A stretch of 64,000 nucleotides of DNA from Psychrobium sp. MM17-31. Its GTDB lineage: Bacteria; Pseudomonadota; Gammaproteobacteria; Enterobacterales; Psychrobiaceae. How positions within the stretch are numbered: position 1 is the stretch's first letter; each line of letters opens with the position of its first letter. The stretch lies in the NCBI RefSeq assembly GCF_022347785.1, contig NZ_JAKRGA010000001.1:744001-808000 (forward strand), read 5' to 3'. Below the pieces are notes generated by a model. It was not told the origin of the DNA. It did not search any database and was given only the letters and a program-made list of their open reading frames with translations. The translations under genes were made by a program, and so were the position numbers. This document shows, in pieces, positions 1 to 9,417 of the stretch.

Positions 1-289
1 GATTACTGGTTACCATGATAAAAGGCAGGGTTTTGGTATCGTGAGAAAAGCGGATCATTCGCAATAATGAAATGCCATTAACTTTGGGCATATGCCAGTC
101 GCACAGCACCAAACTAAAGGGATTATTTTGAATGAGCTGATGGGCTTTTTCACCATCATCAGCTTCGGTGACATTGGTAATGCCTAGGCGGGACAACATA
201 TCGATGATAATAGCGCGCATATACACCACATCATCAATGACCAAGACTTTCATTTCCTTTTTAAGATCTTCATCGTAATTATCTAGCAT
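1..289 (-). CDS. CheY-like response regulator receiver domain (partial, runs off window)
   Basis: I translated the minus strand directly; the 96 visible residues form a CheY-type receiver. The acidic pair is D19/D20 in KVLVIDD, the phospho-acceptor is D64 in LVLCDWHMP, and the conserved Thr is T94 in FIMVTS. The start at 287-289 is chosen because a very strong purine-rich ribosome site (GGGAGGGAG) lies just upstream, although an internal Met13 also begins a receiver. The C-terminus lies outside the window, so it may be a lone receiver or carry an output domain. Histidine kinase partner not visible. Confidence 0.85.
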   Translation of the reverse strand, partial: MLDNYDEDLKKEMKVLVIDDVVYMRAIIIDMLSRLGITNVTEADDGEKAHQLIQNNPFSLVLCDWHMPKVNGISLLRMIRFSHDTKTLPFIMVTSN

Positions 290-398
290 GACTCCCTCCC
301 TGACAGTTAATACCAAAGTACCACAAACTAGACAAAAGTAAAATTGACATTCATCAAGCTTAATTTGCCTAGCTTTCTTTGATGATTCTAAATTTACA

Positions 399-1169
399 TT
401 ATTTAATTAAGGCGCCTTTTATTATCTCGCCTTGGTTATCTTTAGCGGCTTGTGGCGAGGTGAAAATCGTTTGCGGTAGTTCATCAAACACGCTGATAGG
501 CGTCATACCGCTTTTGCCGCGATTATCAGCCAGTTTTATTGTGCCGTATTGCTGCCAATTAGCCCAAGGCAGTCGAAATCTAGGTTTGTTGGTATTAACC
601 GTCGGATAAAAGGCAAACTCTTTAATCAAATGGGTTTGTTTATCGAAAAACACTTCGTATTTATTATCAGGAGTGACCCCAACATCGTTAAATGTCATGG
701 TAAGAACATCGACATCTTGACCGTCTAAACTCTTGTCTTGACGGGTATAAGCGAGATTTACGCCATCATCGTGTAATTTAAACGGCATCACTACCCAATA
801 GGAATCGTTAATCCAAACCTCATAGCCCCAATTCATTTTCTCGGCGAGCATTTTCTCGTCTTTAAGCTCTTTACCTTGCTCCCACACACGGCCCTTCTTA
901 GTATGAATATTCATCAGCAATACATTGCCTTTGTCATACTCGATACGAATATCGCCGGTAAACTTGTCCCATACATGAAATCGCGAGCCAAAGAAAAGCC
1001 ACGAGATATAACGGGTATTATTGTAATTATCTCGCCCGCCCATCGCAGCCACACTGGCATTGGCAATTTCCTGCGCTTTTTTATCTACCGAAGACACAAC
1101 GGGTTGCGCTTTTACCGGAAAATGAACAGACGCAGTGATAAATAACAACAGTGCTATAAAATTTCTCAT
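399..1169 (-). CDS. Secreted protein of unknown function (DUF6503-like)
   Basis: A 256-residue protein with a clear N-terminal signal peptide (hydrophobic stretch about residues 4-16, cleavage near VKAQ). The mature part is a soluble, Trp/Tyr-rich beta-type protein with no catalytic motif I recognise. The pattern of an early AMGGRDNY segment and many alternating beta strands resembles the DUF6503/LolA-like periplasmic proteins, but this is by feel and not by search. It starts 9 bp after the stop of the upstream CadC-like regulator on the same strand, so the two probably form an operon and the protein may act in the same envelope response. Confidence 0.6.
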   Translation of the reverse strand: MRNFIALLLFITASVHFPVKAQPVVSSVDKKAQEIANASVAAMGGRDNYNNTRYISWLFFGSRFHVWDKFTGDIRIEYDKGNVLLMNIHTKKGRVWEQGKELKDEKMLAEKMNWGYEVWINDSYWVVMPFKLHDDGVNLAYTRQDKSLDGQDVDVLTMTFNDVGVTPDNKYEVFFDKQTHLIKEFAFYPTVNTNKPRFRLPWANWQQYGTIKLADNRGKSGMTPISVFDELPQTIFTSPQAAKDNQGEIIKGALIK

Positions 1170-1178
1170 AAATACCTT

Positions 1179-3218
1179 CTATTTAGTGCGGTGCAGTTCT
1201 GTTGATTCATTAGCTAAATGACTAAAAATTATCGCGTTATTGCTAACATCAAAACCATAACTATCACCAATTTCAATGTGCTCTACCAATTTATTCGGCT
1301 TAGTTATCGCACTTACCTGCAGGCGAGTATCATAGCTTGGAATGTGGTAAAGCTTACCATTACTAATAACCGTATCGCGATTAACGCCAATCGCCAGTTT
1401 AGCGATAGCATCAGCTGGTAACCTCTGGGCTAAAATATCCTCAATAGAACTGCGATACAATTTGTTCTCTCTATCTAACAAGTACACACCGGCCAATGAG
1501 TTTGAGTCAGGTTCAGCATCCACCAGCAAACGTTGCCAATTTGTCGTCAGAGGCAAAATTTTCTTCGTTTTAATGTCTAACAGCACAATGCGTTGATATT
1601 GGCCATCGGCCAAATGCACAGCAACCAACGCCTGATTTAACCAAGAAACGTGATTCACTCTATCATCGAATGTGCGGCTAAATACCAGCGCCCGCTTTTC
1701 AACATCAAACAAGTGTACGCGATTAGCTTCACCTGCAACCAAATGTACATCGTCAATACTCACCTCGACATTGCTAAATACCTTGTATTTAGCGAAGTTT
1801 GACAGCGCCATTGCGCCGCCGCTATCGCGCTGAACATAAACCTGCGCTGCGCCATCGCGTTTGGAAATAAACGCCACGCCGTTTGAACGATGAAACAAGC
1901 TTGGCAGCATATCGTAAATGGTAGAATTGCTCACCGCGAACTTAGCATCGTTTAACCACTTAAAATCGTAATTGCGAATGTTGGTGCGATATACGATGTC
2001 ATGCCCATTTTCGATCAATGCCATATCGCAACATAGATATTCACTGGAGCTGGCAACAACACGAGGCTGTTCACTATCTGGTGAATCTAACGCTAATACT
2101 TTTTGCGCTGGCGGCATCGCGGTAAATAAAATCCCTTGGCCATTGTGTTGCCAAATCGCATTGCGAACTATGCCATCGAAAGTGTGATACTGACGTAGCG
2201 CTCGATTAGCAATGTTCATTTGATAAACAGTGGTTGAATTGTCGAGATTGCGAGAAAGAATTAACAACCTATCGCCAGCCGAATTCACATCGATTCGCGT
2301 CATCCTACTCTTGTCAGGCATGTCTAACGTAATATGCTCAATATCTGGATTAAAAAAATCAAACTGATACAACGTAGCTTGATGGTGCTGTGGCGACTTA
2401 GCAATCATCGCAAACTGATTATCGGCGATATGGGCGATATCAATGACCCACCATTTAGCGATATTAATCGCCGATATTCCCAAGACTTGTAGTTTATTGT
2501 TAATCACTTGACCGCGAATCAGCTTCTTTATACCTTTGTCACGTACTAGCAATACAATCTCACCATTATCTCGCCACTGCACAATATTAAACATTCGATC
2601 GAATTCATGTGTTACAGCCGTTAATTTCGGCGTCGATAGCCTCTTTTGCCACAATGTATCTCGGCCATTTTCGTGGCCGATAAATACCAATGATTTACCA
2701 TTATCAGATACCTGTGGTGAATACTTATCACCAGCGATCCGCGTTAACGTTTCAATATCATTACTCTCGTTAACTAGCTGGTGTGAATTTGGCAATAACA
2801 AATAAGCAAGACAGCAAATACTCACCAATATCACCAAGTATAACGGCCAAAATGTTCGCTTAGTGTCGATATCTGTTTTAGGTAAAAAGTCAGTCAGTTC
2901 ATGGGAGGCTTCTGTTTTAACATCACATATAAACCGATAACCGAGCTTAGGCACTGTTTGAATATAAAGGGGGGACTTTGCATTATCACCTAATAACTTT
3001 CGCAATGAAGCAATTAGCCTATTAAGCGTATTATCGCTAACTACCGTCGTCGGCCAAATTTGTGATAGCAGCTCTTCGCGAGAAATAACCCGTTGGGTGT
3101 TTTGGCAAAAAAATAACAATAAGTCATAGATTTTGGGATCTATGCTAATTGATTCTTCGCCTTTGAATAACTCAGCGGTTTTTATCGATAAAACAAATTC
3201 ATCAAAATGATATTGCAT
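1179..3218 (-). CDS. ToxR/CadC-type membrane-bound winged-helix regulator with periplasmic beta-propeller
   Basis: 679 residues. Residues about 1-100 are an OmpR/PhoB-type winged helix (SIDPKIYDLLLFF, then VISREELLSQIWP and RLIASLRKLLGD, ending YIQTVPKLGYRF). A single membrane segment follows at about residues 122-142. The C-terminal 500 residues look like a periplasmic TolB/WD40-type propeller, with repeated SGDRLLILSR- and NGQGILFTAM-like blades. In this family the periplasmic part senses the envelope or a ligand and the cytoplasmic wing binds direct repeats. It is divergent from the hydrolase gene that follows, and a perfect 11-bp direct repeat lies between them. Confidence 0.85.
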   Translation of the reverse strand: MQYHFDEFVLSIKTAELFKGEESISIDPKIYDLLLFFCQNTQRVISREELLSQIWPTTVVSDNTLNRLIASLRKLLGDNAKSPLYIQTVPKLGYRFICDVKTEASHELTDFLPKTDIDTKRTFWPLYLVILVSICCLAYLLLPNSHQLVNESNDIETLTRIAGDKYSPQVSDNGKSLVFIGHENGRDTLWQKRLSTPKLTAVTHEFDRMFNIVQWRDNGEIVLLVRDKGIKKLIRGQVINNKLQVLGISAINIAKWWVIDIAHIADNQFAMIAKSPQHHQATLYQFDFFNPDIEHITLDMPDKSRMTRIDVNSAGDRLLILSRNLDNSTTVYQMNIANRALRQYHTFDGIVRNAIWQHNGQGILFTAMPPAQKVLALDSPDSEQPRVVASSSEYLCCDMALIENGHDIVYRTNIRNYDFKWLNDAKFAVSNSTIYDMLPSLFHRSNGVAFISKRDGAAQVYVQRDSGGAMALSNFAKYKVFSNVEVSIDDVHLVAGEANRVHLFDVEKRALVFSRTFDDRVNHVSWLNQALVAVHLADGQYQRIVLLDIKTKKILPLTTNWQRLLVDAEPDSNSLAGVYLLDRENKLYRSSIEDILAQRLPADAIAKLAIGVNRDTVISNGKLYHIPSYDTRLQVSAITKPNKLVEHIEIGDSYGFDVSNNAIIFSHLANESTELHRTK

Positions 3219-3336
3219 GACTCACGGTAGATTAATTTTGCCAAAGAACAGCTAAACAAGAATATTTAGCAAATAGTAATGAATGTCATCTTTGCTATTT
3301 TTTCTTTAAAAATCAAGCTAAATAGCTCATCCCACA

Positions 3337-3358
3337 TTTTTATCACCTTTTTATCACC
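3337..3358. promoter_or_regulatory. Perfect tandem 11-bp direct repeat, candidate regulator binding site
   Basis: TTTTTATCACC occurs twice back to back (3337-3347 and 3348-3358). The 11-bp spacing is about one helical turn, the arrangement typical of OmpR-type winged-helix sites. It lies between the divergent CadC-like regulator and the alpha/beta hydrolase gene, about 70 bp before the hydrolase start. Assignment to that regulator is inference. Confidence 0.45.
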
Positions 3359-3429
3359 CCCTCGTCATTCTTTTGTTGGTAGTCGAATCTAATCTAGGTT
3401 TTCCACCTAACTATAAATGGAACTACAAC

Positions 3430-4404
3430 GTGAAAAATATTCTAATTGTCTCGCTAGTAACCTTACTCCTTAGCATCCCTAACTACACATTTGCCAATGA
3501 GAAAAAGCCACCCTATGGTGATGGCGAAATCTTTAAAGGCCAATATGGCAACCTCTATTTTGAAAGCGAAGGTCGCGGCACACCTGTTGTTATTATTAAC
3601 GGTGGCCCAGGTGCTGGCCATAGTGTTTTCTTAGGATGGTTTGAATTTCTAACGAAACAACATTATCAAGTGGTGTATTTTGACGAAACAGGCCGTGGCC
3701 GCGCCACACGTAAAGTGGCAAACAAACCTTTGTCGCCACAAATGGGCGTTAACGATTTAGAAAGCCTAAGGAAGCATCTCAAGGCGGATAAAATCATTAT
3801 CATAGCCCACTCTTATGGCGGTATCCAAGGAATGCAATATGCGCTGCAACACCCTCAACATGTCGAAAAACTCATTATGGTCAATGCTTCTTACGACGCT
3901 CAGAGTCAACAAATGAATATCGACAACGTCAAACGCGTTACCCAGCATCAATATCCTCAGCGCTGGCAACAAGTACTAAAACTTCGCCAACAAGGGATAA
4001 AGTCTAGCGATGAGCGTTACTACGATCTCCTCTCAACAGGTCCAGATATGTACTGGTATAACACCGAAAATCGCAAAAATCTTCGCCTTGTGCGTACCAA
4101 TGACAAACGCGATCGTTTTAACATGCAAGCCTATTTTGACATCGTTGGTGATGACCCAGAATGGACGGTAAACGGTACTTTAAAAGGAATTACTGTTGAA
4201 GAAGAGCTTAAGGGATTTACTATCCCAACGTTATTAATCGCAGGGCGCTTCGATAAAATTACTTCACCGAAAATGGTTCACCGCCTCGCCCAAATGATGA
4301 ATAGTTCAACCACACAGCAAGTCATGTTCGAAAAGAGTGGTCATTGGCCATGGGTAGAAGAAAACGAAAAATTTGAAAAAGTCATTAGCGAGTTTCTTAA
4401 ATAA
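3430..4404 (+). CDS. Secreted alpha/beta hydrolase, proline iminopeptidase-like (S33)
   Basis: Expected to be a periplasmic serine hydrolase/peptidase. I chose GTG at 3430 (324 residues) because GGA lies 7 nt before it and it gives a clean signal peptide (VKNILIVSLVTLLLS, cleavage near TFA); a longer TTG frame from 3373 would bury the signal peptide. The oxyanion motif NGGPGAGH is typical of the prolyl aminopeptidase family. The nucleophile elbow is AHSYGG, the acid is probably in AGRFDK, and the His is in SGHWPW near the C-terminus. Substrate is unknown. It stands alone, divergent from the CadC-like regulator, which may control it. Confidence 0.85.
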   Translation: MKNILIVSLVTLLLSIPNYTFANEKKPPYGDGEIFKGQYGNLYFESEGRGTPVVIINGGPGAGHSVFLGWFEFLTKQHYQVVYFDETGRGRATRKVANKPLSPQMGVNDLESLRKHLKADKIIIIAHSYGGIQGMQYALQHPQHVEKLIMVNASYDAQSQQMNIDNVKRVTQHQYPQRWQQVLKLRQQGIKSSDERYYDLLSTGPDMYWYNTENRKNLRLVRTNDKRDRFNMQAYFDIVGDDPEWTVNGTLKGITVEEELKGFTIPTLLIAGRFDKITSPKMVHRLAQMMNSSTTQQVMFEKSGHWPWVEENEKFEKVISEFLK

Positions 4405-4518
4405 CTTCTCAAGCTTGGCAATACCACATGGTATTGCCACGATACAAACGCTAATTTTTTACAACCAGATAACCGAAGTTAAAGACATTTATTTCAATTA
4501 TCATAAAAAATTATTACA

Positions 4519-4549
4519 AATAACAACAATTCTCATTTTAATTTATAAT
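4519..4549 (+). promoter_or_regulatory. Promoter with perfect -10 box and weak Fur-box-like sequence
   Basis: A consensus TATAAT lies at 4544-4549, about 55 bp before the TonB-dependent receptor start. The overlapping stretch 4519-4540 (AATAACAACAATTCTCATTT) resembles the right half of a Fur box, which would fit iron control of a TonB receptor. The left half is poor, so the Fur assignment is weak. Confidence 0.35.
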
Positions 4550-4603
4550 TAGATCACGTATCATAGCGCGCAAAATAACCTATCGCCTATGGAAAGCGTT
4601 ACC

Positions 4604-6955
4604 ATGAGAAAAACTACCCTAGCAAAATCAATTAGTTTTGCACTATTAGCGTCAGCTGCTGCCGTATCAACCACAGCTATCGCCGATGATAATACTGAGA
4701 TTGAAAAGATCGTTGTTAAAGGTCAGAAAATCGATCGCAGCCTCCAAGAAACCCCAACTAGTGTTGCTGTACTTACGGCAGACGACATCGAAACTAACAG
4801 CATCGCTAATATCAGCGAAGTATTCGCTATGATGCCAAATGTTGCCGGCGACTTCCGCGAAGGCTTTAATATTCGTGGCGTTGACGCATTTTCGGTTTCA
4901 GGCGGCGGTAACAGCTTTTTAGCGACTATTTACGTTGATGGTGCTCCACTACCATTTCGTATGGCCAAAAGCGGTGGTTTATCAACATGGGATATTAATC
5001 AAGTAGAAGTATTCCGTGGCCCACAATCAACACTCCAAGGCCGTAATGCCCTTGCAGGTGCTATTGTCTTGCGTTCAGAAGATCCTACATACGAAACAAA
5101 CGGTAAATTCAAAATCACCGCTGGCACAGACGGTCAGCGCGAATACGCGTTTGCAGGTGGCACATCACTGATTGATGACGTGTTAGCTATCCGCATAAGC
5201 TACGAAGATACAGCGTTTGACGGTGATATCGAAAACATCACGCGTAAAGAAAGCTCTAACTTCGAAGATAATGAAACACTGCGCGCTAAAGTATTATTCG
5301 AACCGACAGATGATATTGACGCACTATTTACTTACACGCGCAACGAAAACATGTACGGTCCTCGCTGGTCTAAGTTCTACCACGGTGAGTCTGCATTCGA
5401 TCGCACTGTTGATACCAATACCTATATCTGGGAAAAAACTGAAACAGATATCTACAATTTAGAAGTCACTTGGGATATCAATGATCAATTGAGCTTCCAC
5501 TCGATTACTACCTACAACGATTCTGAATACGGCTACAACTGGGATGGCGATATGCAGCCAACGCAGATTGTTGTTGATACGCAAGATGTTCGCGTGGATA
5601 AAACATTCAGCCAAGAATTCCGCTTAGCCTATGACGGCGATAATGTTAAAGCCGTTGCTGGTTTCTACACCTCTAAAGTGGATGTTGAAGACCAAGCTGT
5701 TGGTGAACGTTTTTACCCACTGCAAAGCGCGGTAGGCACTAGCGATTTCGCCGCTGTTGTGACGGGTCTTCTAATGCAACAAGGCTTGGATGCGGCAACC
5801 GCATCTCAAACAGCTGCCATTGTTGCGCCAATGTACCCAAATATCGACCCTATCATCCTCGATATGCAGTACGGTCTTGATCAAGAAATTAAATCATCGG
5901 CAATCTATGGTGATATCACATGGTCTGTTAACGACAAGTTCGACATCTTAGCGGGCTTGCGCTATGACACCGAAGAGCAAAGTAACAGCTCGAATAACGC
6001 CTACAAAGTCAATAACACGTTACCAGATCCATCAGTTTTACCAGCACAAATTGCACCTGTAGTCACTGGTATTAATGGTTACTTACACGGCCTAGCAGCA
6101 AACGCTTCGGGCATCGGTGAGAAGTCGAAAGACGATTTTAACGCTTGGTTACCTAAACTTGGCGCGACATACCACATTAGCGATGACAGCTCAGCTAGCT
6201 TCATTTTCCAGCGCGGTTACCGCTCAGGTGGGGTTGGCTTTAACATCGCCCAAGGCGAAAGCTTTAAATACGATCCTGAATACACCAACAACTTCGAGCT
6301 ATCATACCGCTCAGTTAATCTAGACGGTGACCTAGTGTTCAACGCGAACTTGTTCCTATTAAAATGGACAGATCAGCAAATTGAAAAACGTGGCACTAGC
6401 CAATTTGATACAGAAACAGTTAACTCAGGTAAATCGGAAGTTAAAGGTTTTGAAACTGAAATCTTCTACACAGCATCAGATAACTTGACCATTAAAGCTG
6501 GTTTAGGTCTAGCCAAATCAGAGTTCACTCAGTTTGTGATTGAGCAAACAGGCCAAGACGACCTGAACTACACAGGCCAACGTTTCCCAGATGCGCCTAA
6601 ATGGACTGCTAATGTTGCTGCAAAATACGTGTTTGATAACGACGTTTACCTCAATGTGACAGCCAAACACCAAGATGCAAGCGATGCTTACTTAGATCCT
6701 CGTCGTTCACTGGGCGCTGCGCGTTATGCCGCTGAAAACAACCCACAAAACGATGGCCGCACTGTAGTCAATGCAACGCTAGGTTACGACTGGGACAAAT
6801 ACAGCGTTCGTCTAGATGTTGAAAACTTATTCGACGAAGACTACATCGCTTACTACACTCGCGATGCACTACCTGGCGAAGGTTTTGACAACTACGGCCA
6901 ACACAGTGTTGGTTTATCACGTCAAATTTCAGCTAGCTTCCAAATGAAGTTTTAA
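4604..6955 (+). CDS. TonB-dependent outer-membrane receptor
   Basis: A 783-residue energy-coupled outer-membrane transporter. The start at 4604 is preferred over an in-frame ATG at 4589 because GGAAAG precedes it at good spacing and it begins a standard signal peptide (MRKTTLAKSISFALL, cleavage after TAIA). A TonB box-like EKIVVKG follows directly. Then comes the plug domain (about residues 45-155, with IRGVDAF and VEVFRGPQSTLQGRNALAG) and a 22-strand-type barrel ending in aromatic F. The ligand cannot be read from the sequence; similar receptors in marine bacteria take siderophores, oligosaccharides or other large molecules. No transport partner is adjacent. Confidence 0.93.
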   Translation: MRKTTLAKSISFALLASAAAVSTTAIADDNTEIEKIVVKGQKIDRSLQETPTSVAVLTADDIETNSIANISEVFAMMPNVAGDFREGFNIRGVDAFSVSGGGNSFLATIYVDGAPLPFRMAKSGGLSTWDINQVEVFRGPQSTLQGRNALAGAIVLRSEDPTYETNGKFKITAGTDGQREYAFAGGTSLIDDVLAIRISYEDTAFDGDIENITRKESSNFEDNETLRAKVLFEPTDDIDALFTYTRNENMYGPRWSKFYHGESAFDRTVDTNTYIWEKTETDIYNLEVTWDINDQLSFHSITTYNDSEYGYNWDGDMQPTQIVVDTQDVRVDKTFSQEFRLAYDGDNVKAVAGFYTSKVDVEDQAVGERFYPLQSAVGTSDFAAVVTGLLMQQGLDAATASQTAAIVAPMYPNIDPIILDMQYGLDQEIKSSAIYGDITWSVNDKFDILAGLRYDTEEQSNSSNNAYKVNNTLPDPSVLPAQIAPVVTGINGYLHGLAANASGIGEKSKDDFNAWLPKLGATYHISDDSSASFIFQRGYRSGGVGFNIAQGESFKYDPEYTNNFELSYRSVNLDGDLVFNANLFLLKWTDQQIEKRGTSQFDTETVNSGKSEVKGFETEIFYTASDNLTIKAGLGLAKSEFTQFVIEQTGQDDLNYTGQRFPDAPKWTANVAAKYVFDNDVYLNVTAKHQDASDAYLDPRRSLGAARYAAENNPQNDGRTVVNATLGYDWDKYSVRLDVENLFDEDYIAYYTRDALPGEGFDNYGQHSVGLSRQISASFQMKF

Positions 6956-6972
6956 TTAAAGCGATTTAAAAC

Positions 6973-7009
6973 AAAAACGGGAGCTCACGATCATGAGCTC
7001 CCGTTTTTT
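6973..7009. terminator. Rho-independent terminator, bidirectional
   Basis: A perfect stem (ACGGGAGCTCA paired with TGAGCTCCCGT, plus A/T extensions; arms 6973-6987 and 6994-7008) with T-runs on both strands. It sits between the convergent receptor gene and the DUF1304 gene. Confidence 0.92.
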
Positions 7010-7028
7010 ATAGTGAATTTTTATCTAA

Positions 7029-7391
7029 CTAACTCGCCAAAACTGCTATCAACGCCAATAATGCCGGCGTGCCCTGTACAAATAAAATTGAACGCTTAGC
7101 CGTTAAACCACCAAATATTGCCGCAACGATAACGCAACCTAAAAAGAACAATTGAACTTGCTCGCCAATCGCTGCCGCAGGATGCAGTAAGCCCCAAATC
7201 AAACCTGCCGCTAGAAAGCCGTTATAGAGTCCCATATTGGCCGCCAATGTCTTAGATGTCTGTGCATCTTCAAGTGACATTCCAAACACCTTAAGTGCGC
7301 GAGGTTTAGTCCACAAAAACATTTCAAGCACTAAAATATAAATGTGCTCCACCGCAACCAAAGCCACGAGAATAAGCGCCAGCATTTCCAT
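7029..7391 (-). CDS. DUF1304 family small membrane protein
   Basis: 120 residues with four hydrophobic segments (about residues 3-25, 50-66, 74-95, 101-119). The N-terminal pattern EHIYILVLEMFLW with KVFGMS and the central NMGLYNGFLAAGLIWGL is characteristic of the DUF1304 inner-membrane family. The biochemical role of the family is not established. It lies convergent to the TonB receptor and downstream of the oxidoreductase pair on the same strand with an 87-bp gap, so it could belong to that unit. Confidence 0.8.
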   Translation of the reverse strand: MEMLALILVALVAVEHIYILVLEMFLWTKPRALKVFGMSLEDAQTSKTLAANMGLYNGFLAAGLIWGLLHPAAAIGEQVQLFFLGCVIVAAIFGGLTAKRSILFVQGTPALLALIAVLAS

Positions 7392-7478
7392 AAAATCTCC
7401 ATTAATTCATATAAATAGTCTATTTAACCAACACTGTACGCTTAAATGATTATTAACGCCATCAATGGTTTATGAAAA

Positions 7479-8273
7479 TCAGATTTTTGTTATCTCCTTG
7501 TCCATTACCGCAATTAATTCACTGCATAACTCGTCATCTAATACATCGCTGTGAGGCGAAGAGAAACGTCCAGCGTCATTATCAAAATAATCACCACTGT
7601 ACGCAGTCGCCGTATCACTAAGTGCCATCTCAACTAATATGTCTGCGCCAATTGCCAAATTCTTTCCCGCCACACCAAAGCCTTGCTTAACCATCTTACT
7701 TGCCAGTAAAGAGCCAGGATTAATAGCCAGTAAAACAAGGTCTTGTAATTGACGAGACAACGTTTTAGTCCACATGGTAATCGCTGTTTTACTCTGCGCA
7801 TAAGCCGCCATGTCATCTAGTTGTTTTTGCCCTTGCAAGGCGTCAAAATCGATGCTCGCTTGTGCAGCCGAAGATAAGTTAAGCACCCTAGCTTGAGCAT
7901 TGAAAACCGATAGCAACTTTCGAGTGAGTAAATAAGGAGCAATGGTATTTACGGTGAAGCGGACATCCATGCCTTGTGCAGTTAGTGGAGTAGCAGTTCT
8001 AAATACCCCAGCATTATTAATTAACACATCGATTTTATAGCCACGATTTATCACTTCATCCGCCATTGCTGATACTTGCGTGAGCGAAGAAAAGTCAGCC
8101 ATTAGTGAAATCACCTTGCCGCTACCCACTGCATCAATTTGCTTGTTGGCGTCAGCCAGCTTTTCACTGTTACGGCCGTGGATGATTAAATCATGGCCCA
8201 ATTTAGCCAACTTCATCGCTGTAACCAAACCAATACCGTCAGTAGCGCCTGTAATTAAAATAGTCTTAGCCAT
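7479..8273 (-). CDS. Short-chain dehydrogenase/reductase (SDR)
   Basis: 264 residues, a classic NAD(P)-dependent SDR Rossmann protein. The nucleotide-binding motif TGATDGIG is at residues 7-14, with NNAG near residue 87 and the catalytic Tyr-x-x-x-Lys in AAYAQSK around 157-161, preceded by the Ser of LNLSSAAQ. The order of motifs resembles retinol dehydrogenase/WWOX-like SDRs, but the substrate cannot be inferred. It follows the quinone-oxidoreductase gene on the same strand with a 31-bp gap, so the two are probably co-transcribed and divergent from a LysR regulator. Confidence 0.88.
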   Translation of the reverse strand: MAKTILITGATDGIGLVTAMKLAKLGHDLIIHGRNSEKLADANKQIDAVGSGKVISLMADFSSLTQVSAMADEVINRGYKIDVLINNAGVFRTATPLTAQGMDVRFTVNTIAPYLLTRKLLSVFNAQARVLNLSSAAQASIDFDALQGQKQLDDMAAYAQSKTAITMWTKTLSRQLQDLVLLAINPGSLLASKMVKQGFGVAGKNLAIGADILVEMALSDTATAYSGDYFDNDAGRFSSPHSDVLDDELCSELIAVMDKEITKI

Positions 8274-8304
8274 TACCTTACCTTTTCAGTTATTAAGCGT
8301 TAGT

Positions 8305-9312
8305 TTAAACGTGCTCAACGACAACCTTGCCCATCGCCAAGCCACTCGTTAACCTCTCGTGAGCCTGACCAATTTGTGACAATGAAAAATGCTCGCTATC
8401 TAATACTGGTGTTAGGCCTCCTGCTTCAACAATGTCAGCAAGTTTTGTCAATATTTCGCCGTGCTCTTGGCGCTTAGTATTGTGCAGCATCGGGATCAGC
8501 ATAAATACAACGTAGAGAGATAACCCTTTAAAGTGCGCCGTCGACAAATCCATTTCCACCATAGAAACCGTACTAATCACTTGCCCATTTAACGCAGCAG
8601 CGTCAAAAGAAGCCTGCATATTCATGCCGCCGACACTATCAAACACCACTTCAAAGCCAGCCCCAACAGTGTACTGCTCAACATAATCTTCAACGGTTGT
8701 AGTTTTATAGTTAATTGGCGTAGCTCCTAATTGTTCAATCAACGCCATTTGCGGCTCACCGCCACCAGTCGCATAAACATCTGCCCCAAAGTATTTCGCT
8801 AGCTGCAATGCGACATGACCAACGCCGCCTGAGCCGCCATGCACTAGCACCTTCGCCTCACTGTCTTGCGCTATTAACTGTTGTATATTGGCACGCATCA
8901 ATCCTTCGTATGCCGTAATACCAACTAAGGGCAACGCAGCAGCTTGCGCCATGGTTAAATTTTTTGGTTTCAGCGCCATCAAGTTTGCGTCAACCAACAT
9001 ATATTCAGCTAATGAGCCTTGTAAATCGGCAAGACCACCAGCACAACCATACACTTCATCACCCACTTTATAGTTGTTCACGTCCGGTCCTACTTCGGTA
9101 ATAACACCTGCGAAATCCATCCCTAGCACCGCAGGTAATGCTGGAGATAGTGGTAATTCGTCCCCCATTGCACGAATCATGGTATCAACAGTGTTAACGC
9201 TACTCGCCATCACGTTTACAACCACTTGCCCAGCTCCGGCTGTTGGTTTTGCCAGCTCAACCATGTCGAAACCATCAGTAGTACCAAAGGCTTTTAAAAT
9301 CATCGCTTTCAT
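8305..9312 (-). CDS. Zinc-independent medium-chain dehydrogenase, quinone-oxidoreductase type
   Basis: 335 residues of the MDR superfamily. The N-terminal GroES-like part includes GMDFAGVITEVGPDVNNYKVGDEVYG. The Rossmann motif is HGGSGGVGH around residues 158-166. The structural and catalytic zinc cysteines of alcohol dehydrogenases are absent, which points to an NADPH:quinone or enone reductase. It is the first gene of the unit with the SDR and is transcribed away from the LysR gene starting 105 bp away, the usual layout for LysR control. Substrate unknown; detoxification of electrophiles is a common role. Confidence 0.87.
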   Translation of the reverse strand: MKAMILKAFGTTDGFDMVELAKPTAGAGQVVVNVMASSVNTVDTMIRAMGDELPLSPALPAVLGMDFAGVITEVGPDVNNYKVGDEVYGCAGGLADLQGSLAEYMLVDANLMALKPKNLTMAQAAALPLVGITAYEGLMRANIQQLIAQDSEAKVLVHGGSGGVGHVALQLAKYFGADVYATGGGEPQMALIEQLGATPINYKTTTVEDYVEQYTVGAGFEVVFDSVGGMNMQASFDAAALNGQVISTVSMVEMDLSTAHFKGLSLYVVFMLIPMLHNTKRQEHGEILTKLADIVEAGGLTPVLDSEHFSLSQIGQAHERLTSGLAMGKVVVEHV

Positions 9313-9327
9313 TTAATTATTCTCATT

Positions 9328-9369
9328 CAATTTAGATTGCAGAAAGTGTAACCAGTAGCAATTAAATTG
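9328..9369. promoter_or_regulatory. Two CAATT-type palindromes in the LysR/oxidoreductase divergent promoter region
   Basis: CAATTAAATTG at 9359-9369 is a perfect 11-bp palindrome, and a related CAATTTAGATTG lies at 9328-9339, 31 bp (about three turns) away. Paired dyads with this phasing between a LysR gene and its divergent target are typical of LysR recognition and activation sites. The sequence is AT-rich, so chance is possible. Confidence 0.4.
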
Positions 9370-9417
9370 ATAATAGAGCAAAATAAAGAATCACTTTATA
9401 GATTTTATTGAAAATAA

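Noticed and set aside
3373-3429. TTG start giving a 19-residue extension to the alpha/beta hydrolase
   Set aside because: It has no ribosome site and would place a hydrophilic stretch before the signal peptide; GTG 3430 fits better.
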